Below are positions 61,515-64,000 of a DNA stretch of 64,000 nt, piece after piece. How positions within the stretch are numbered: the stretch's first letter is position 1; the number at the start of each line of letters is the position of its first letter. Origin of the DNA: Acidobacteriota bacterium (GTDB lineage: Bacteria > Acidobacteriota > Blastocatellia > Pyrinomonadales > Pyrinomonadaceae); contig JAIVJZ010000009.1 of assembly GCA_020199775.1 (NCBI GenBank), positions 106,813 through 170,812 of the forward strand. Reading direction: 5' to 3'. A model generated the notes under the pieces. It had not been told where the DNA came from. It did no database searches and worked only from the letters and a program-made list of their open reading frames with translations. A program made the position numbers and the translations under genes.

Positions 61515-62048
61515 TTACCTTCTGCTGACCAAACTGCGGCGCGCGGCGCGTCGGCGGAAGGCGAAATGGCGACGCTGGCGCGCGCGGTCGCTGAAAAAAA
61601 TGTCGAACATGTAGAAGATGAACGTGCCGGCCACGGTCGTCGCGATCATCTTGTAGGCCGCCGTCTCGGCGAAGGGCACGAGCGACGGCTGGCCGAGCAT
61701 GCGGTGGAGCAACACGATGATGATGGCGTCGAGCGCGACCGCACCTGCTAAGACGGGAATTCGCGCCAGCGGGTTGTCGAGCATCACGCGCGTCACGAGC
61801 GCGGCGATCAGATAGGCGATCAGGGTCTTGGAAAATCCGTTCGCGCCGAGCAGCCCCTTGCTGAAAACGTCGGTGGCGAGTCCGGCGATGAACCCGATGA
61901 CGAGAGCCTGCACCACGTCGCGCCGCAGCGCGAAGTAGGTGACGACGATGAGCGGCAGATCGAGGTGCACCAGCGGCGGCCAGACGAGGCGCAGGTTCGT
62001 CTGCAACAAAACGGCGAGCGCGACACAAACGGCGATCTTCAGTCTCAT
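61515..62048 (-). CDS. mreD: Rod shape-determining membrane protein MreD
   Basis: A 177 aa protein with five to six helices: LVWPPLVHLDLPLIVVTYFA, VIGFIAGLATDVFSKGLLGA and KTLIAYLIAALVTRVML are MreD-typical. The C-terminus is strongly basic (RARQRRHFAFRRRAARRSLV). It acts with MreC in the elongasome. Small spaces to mreC and mrdA are filled by palindromes. Confidence 0.9.
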   Translation of the reverse strand: MRLKIAVCVALAVLLQTNLRLVWPPLVHLDLPLIVVTYFALRRDVVQALVIGFIAGLATDVFSKGLLGANGFSKTLIAYLIAALVTRVMLDNPLARIPVLAGAVALDAIIIVLLHRMLGQPSLVPFAETAAYKMIATTVAGTFIFYMFDIFFSDRARQRRHFAFRRRAARRSLVSRR

Positions 62049-62050
62049 AA

Positions 62051-62119
62051 AAACAGTGTCGGGTGACGGGCGACGAGCCGGGACAAGTTTTAACCTTGTT
62101 ACTTGTCACTTGCCGCCCG
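62051..62119. repeat. Palindromic array, GTGACGG/GCGACGA type (site 20)
   Basis: Left arm CAGTGTCGGGTGACGGGCGA then CGAGCCGGGACAAG, loop TTTTAAC, right arm CTTGTTACTTGTCACTTGCC then GCCCGTCACTG. It is a diverged relative of site 19. It lies in the mreC-mreD gap and abuts both genes. Confidence 0.75.
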
Positions 62120-63016
62120 TCACTGCTTTCCAGCGTTCGGCGGCGCGGCGGCGGACGGCGGGGTGCGCGGCGGCGGACGGTAGAGCAACACCGCGACCTC
62201 CCCAAGTGAATTCAGACGCGCGCTCGGTTTCACTTTGATCTCGTGCGGGGAGGTGGCCGATCCCTGCTTAAACTCCACCACTTGCCCGACGCTCAAGCCC
62301 GCCGGGTAAATGCTGTCCTGCCCGGTCGTCACGACGAGGTCGCCCTGTTTGACGGCCTCCAGACCCGAGACGTAGCGCATGTCGAGCAGGCCGTTGCGCC
62401 CGTAGCCGCGCACCGAACCCATCGCCTGCGACGCGCCGAGTTGGCCGACGGCCGCGCCCGCCGCCGCGCGTTCGTCCGTAATCAAAAGCACCTGCGCCGT
62501 CACGGGGCTGACGCCGATGATGCGCCCGACGATGCCCTCGTGCGTCACGACCGGCATGTCTTTCTCGATGCCCGAAGAACTGCCCCGGTTGATCATCACC
62601 GAGTCGAACCACTCGGACGGGTCGCGGGCGATGACGCGCGCCGTGACGGTCTGGTAGCCGCTCTTTTCCTTGAGATCGAGAAGTCCCCTGAGCCGCTCGT
62701 TCTCGTCGCGCGCCATCTGCGACTCGCGCAGTTCGGTCTCGGTTTCGGCGAGACGGCGTTTGAGGTCTTGGTTCTCGGTGGCGGCGCGGTTGAGGCTGCC
62801 GAGGTGTTGGAAGAAACCCGTCCCCGTGCCCGTCGCACCCGAAAAGAGGCTCTGCACGGGCGAGACCACGGCCTGCGCCCACACCTGAATCATGCGCTTG
62901 TGTCCCGACTCGTCGCGAGCCGACACCGACATCAACACCAGATTCACGCCCAGCAACGCCAGCAGCCACAGCGGCGCGCGCTGCCTGATCTCTTTCTGCG
63001 TTCGCGTTAGTGCCAT
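62120..63016 (-). CDS. mreC: Rod shape-determining protein MreC
   Basis: A 298 aa protein: cytoplasmic tail, one helix (APLWLLALLGVNLVLMSVSA), a coiled coil (about 75-115: NRAATENQDLKRRLAETETEL) and the beta-barrel periplasmic domain (VTARVIARDPSEWFDSVMIN, VVTHEGIVGRIIGVSPVTAQ, GQDSIYPAGLSVGQVVEF). ATG 63016 is used since upstream codons come from repeat sequence. mreB would be expected upstream but the IS element intervenes and the window ends. Confidence 0.94.
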   Translation of the reverse strand: MALTRTQKEIRQRAPLWLLALLGVNLVLMSVSARDESGHKRMIQVWAQAVVSPVQSLFSGATGTGTGFFQHLGSLNRAATENQDLKRRLAETETELRESQMARDENERLRGLLDLKEKSGYQTVTARVIARDPSEWFDSVMINRGSSSGIEKDMPVVTHEGIVGRIIGVSPVTAQVLLITDERAAAGAAVGQLGASQAMGSVRGYGRNGLLDMRYVSGLEAVKQGDLVVTTGQDSIYPAGLSVGQVVEFKQGSATSPHEIKVKPSARLNSLGEVAVLLYRPPPRTPPSAAAPPNAGKQ

Positions 63017-63020
63017 GGTT

Positions 63021-63070
63021 GGTAAATAGTGAATCGTCAATCGTCAATAGAAAAAACGCTTTAGTCTATT
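63021..63070. repeat. Half of a CGTGAAT-type palindrome, cut by the IS element (site 21)
   Basis: Left arm AATAGTGAATCGTCAATCGT then CAATAG, and the family loop AAAAAACGCTTTAGTCTATT are present, but the complementary arm (expected CACGATTGACG...) is missing: the IS begins at 63071. The other half should lie beyond position 64000. Confidence 0.8.
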
Positions 63071-64000
63071 TAATCCAAGTTGCTAGTTAGCGGTTTGCCA
63101 GTTCTTTGAGAAGCAAAGAAAATCCCCTCCACTTCGTCGCCAAACGAAAGTAGGAGGGGAGCGGTGATCGATCACACGACCATAATTTATTGCATTGTCG
63201 ATGATTTGCTCAAGCAGAGCGGCCATATTGATGACGCGCGGTGTGAACTCTCGGACGCGGAAGTCGTGACAACGGCTCTCATCGCCGCTCGTTACTTCGG
63301 CGGCAACATCGAGCACAGCCGAGCCTTTCTGTGTGAGAGTGGCTTGATGCCGCGCATGCTTAGTCGCTCGCGCCTGAACCGGCGGCTGCATCGTGTGGCT
63401 GACCTGCTGCACACGCTCTTTCATCAACTCGGCGCGGTGCTCAAAGACGCTTCTGTGTCGTCGCGCTACTTGCTCGACTCGTTCCCGGTGGCCGTCTGCG
63501 ACAACATCCGCATCAGTCGCAGTCGGTTGGTGCGCGGCGAGCAGTTCAGAGGACGCAGCGCGGCGCACCGCCGCTATTTCTACGGCGTCCGCGTGCAGGT
63601 CGTGACCACGGAAGCCGGTGTTCCGGTCGAGTTGGCCTTCCTGCCCGGCCACGCCTCGGACGTGCGCGGGCTGGAAGTCTTGCCGCTGGCACTGCCCGAG
63701 GGCAGCGAGTTGTTCATGGACTCTGGCTACACCGACTACGGGGCGGAGGATGCGGCCAGAGAGTTGGATGGCGTGACCTTCGCCGTCCAGCGCAAGCGAA
63801 ACTCTAAACGCTGGGACGACCCGTGGCGAGCCTACTACAAGCAGTTGATGCGCAAGCGCATCGAGACCGTGTTCAGTCAGATTAAGGCGATGTTCCCGCG
63901 TCATATTCATGCGACCAGCTTTCGCGGCTTTCTTTTGAAGGTCTCGCTATTCGTCATCGCCTTTGCTTTGGACAAGGCGTTTATCTAGCAACTTGGATTA
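63071..64000 (+). mobile_element. IS982-family-like insertion sequence, complete
   Basis: 930 bp bounded by TAATCCAAGTTGCTAG (63071-63086) and its reverse complement CTAGCAACTTGGATTA ending at 64000; 16 bp perfect, matching further with mismatches. It contains one intact transposase. The target duplication cannot be read because the right flank is outside the window. It interrupts palindrome site 21 upstream of mreC. Confidence 0.88.
63164..63988 (+). CDS. IS982-like DDE transposase
   Basis: The 274 aa transposase. DDE residues are Asp105 (YLLDSFPVAVCDNIRI), Asp186 (LFMDSGYTDYG) and Glu234 (RKRIETVFSQIK). RGRSAAHRRYFYGVRVQVV is the segment following the first Asp in this family. GTG 63164 follows GGAGGGG. 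The stop codon TAG is the first three bases of the right terminal repeat. The gene appears intact and potentially active. Confidence 0.9.
   Translation: MIDHTTIIYCIVDDLLKQSGHIDDARCELSDAEVVTTALIAARYFGGNIEHSRAFLCESGLMPRMLSRSRLNRRLHRVADLLHTLFHQLGAVLKDASVSSRYLLDSFPVAVCDNIRISRSRLVRGEQFRGRSAAHRRYFYGVRVQVVTTEAGVPVELAFLPGHASDVRGLEVLPLALPEGSELFMDSGYTDYGAEDAARELDGVTFAVQRKRNSKRWDDPWRAYYKQLMRKRIETVFSQIKAMFPRHIHATSFRGFLLKVSLFVIAFALDKAFI

Overview
This 64 kb window is a chromosomal segment of a GC-rich bacterium (roughly 60-65% GC by eye). It is most consistent with an Acidobacteriota genome of the Blastocatellia/Pyrinomonadales type. That placement is an inference from gene content: futalosine-type menaquinone genes, an acylornithine-type transcarbamylase in the arginine cluster, a CHRD protein with a PEP-CTERM tail, LptE and an RNase E/G with a huge internal insertion. 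No rRNA, tRNA or CRISPR array was found.

Layout. 1-7.4 kb: the start of a CsbD-like gene (minus strand), then a branched-chain amino acid ABC transporter operon (livK-H-M-G-F) behind a strong sigma70-like promoter and a ~210 nt leader, and a CPA2 cation/proton antiporter. 7.6-8.4 kb: a secreted trypsin-like protease. 8.5-17.7 kb: the arginine cluster, argH (minus) diverging from argR, argG, an unrecognised P-loop protein, argC, argD, a small AT-richer gene, argF' and argB; no argA or argJ is present. 17.9-31.8 kb: a secreted beta-propeller, tilS-hpt-ftsH-folP, lptE-holA, rpsT (minus), phoH-ybeY-corC, a deoxyhypusine-synthase-like gene and two small genes. 31.9-35.9 kb: a secreted NlpC/P60 protein, an unknown 473 aa protein and a secreted lytic-transglycosylase-like protein. 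35.9-42 kb (minus): a heterodimer-type ABC exporter pair around a small membrane protein, and a DICT-GAF-GGDEF diguanylate cyclase. 42.2-44.8 kb (minus): thioesterase, YbjQ, alkyltransferase-like protein, cupin and cyclase/formamidase. 45-47.2 kb: mqnA and mqnC. 47.2-55.5 kb (minus): two membrane proteins, an alpha/beta hydrolase and RNase E/G. 55.5-56.5 kb: ~970 bp with no gene I can support. 56.5-58.1 kb: a secreted Ig-like protein interrupted by an in-frame TAG, and the PEP-CTERM/CHRD protein. 58.2-63 kb (minus): mreC-mreD-mrdA-rodA, with an IS982-like element (63071-64000) inserted just upstream of mreC.

The most striking non-coding feature is a set of about 21 intergenic palindromes. Their arms are built from tandem 7-8 nt units, for example GTTTCAA, CGTGAAT, GGGTAAA, TTGATCCA, GTGACAA or GTCAGC. 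The unit differs between sites, but the architecture (repeated-unit arm, ~15-25 nt loop, complementary arm) is constant. Many lie within a few bases of a start codon, and some supply the last codons of the upstream gene. The IS element at the right edge has landed inside one of them.

Working together, the genes cover arginine synthesis and its ArgR control, amino-acid uptake, envelope elongation (MreCD-PBP2-RodA, LptE, NlpC/P60, lytic-transglycosylase-like), translation and RNA quality control (TilS, S20, YbeY, RNase E/G), membrane proteolysis (FtsH), folate and menaquinone synthesis, and c-di-GMP signalling.
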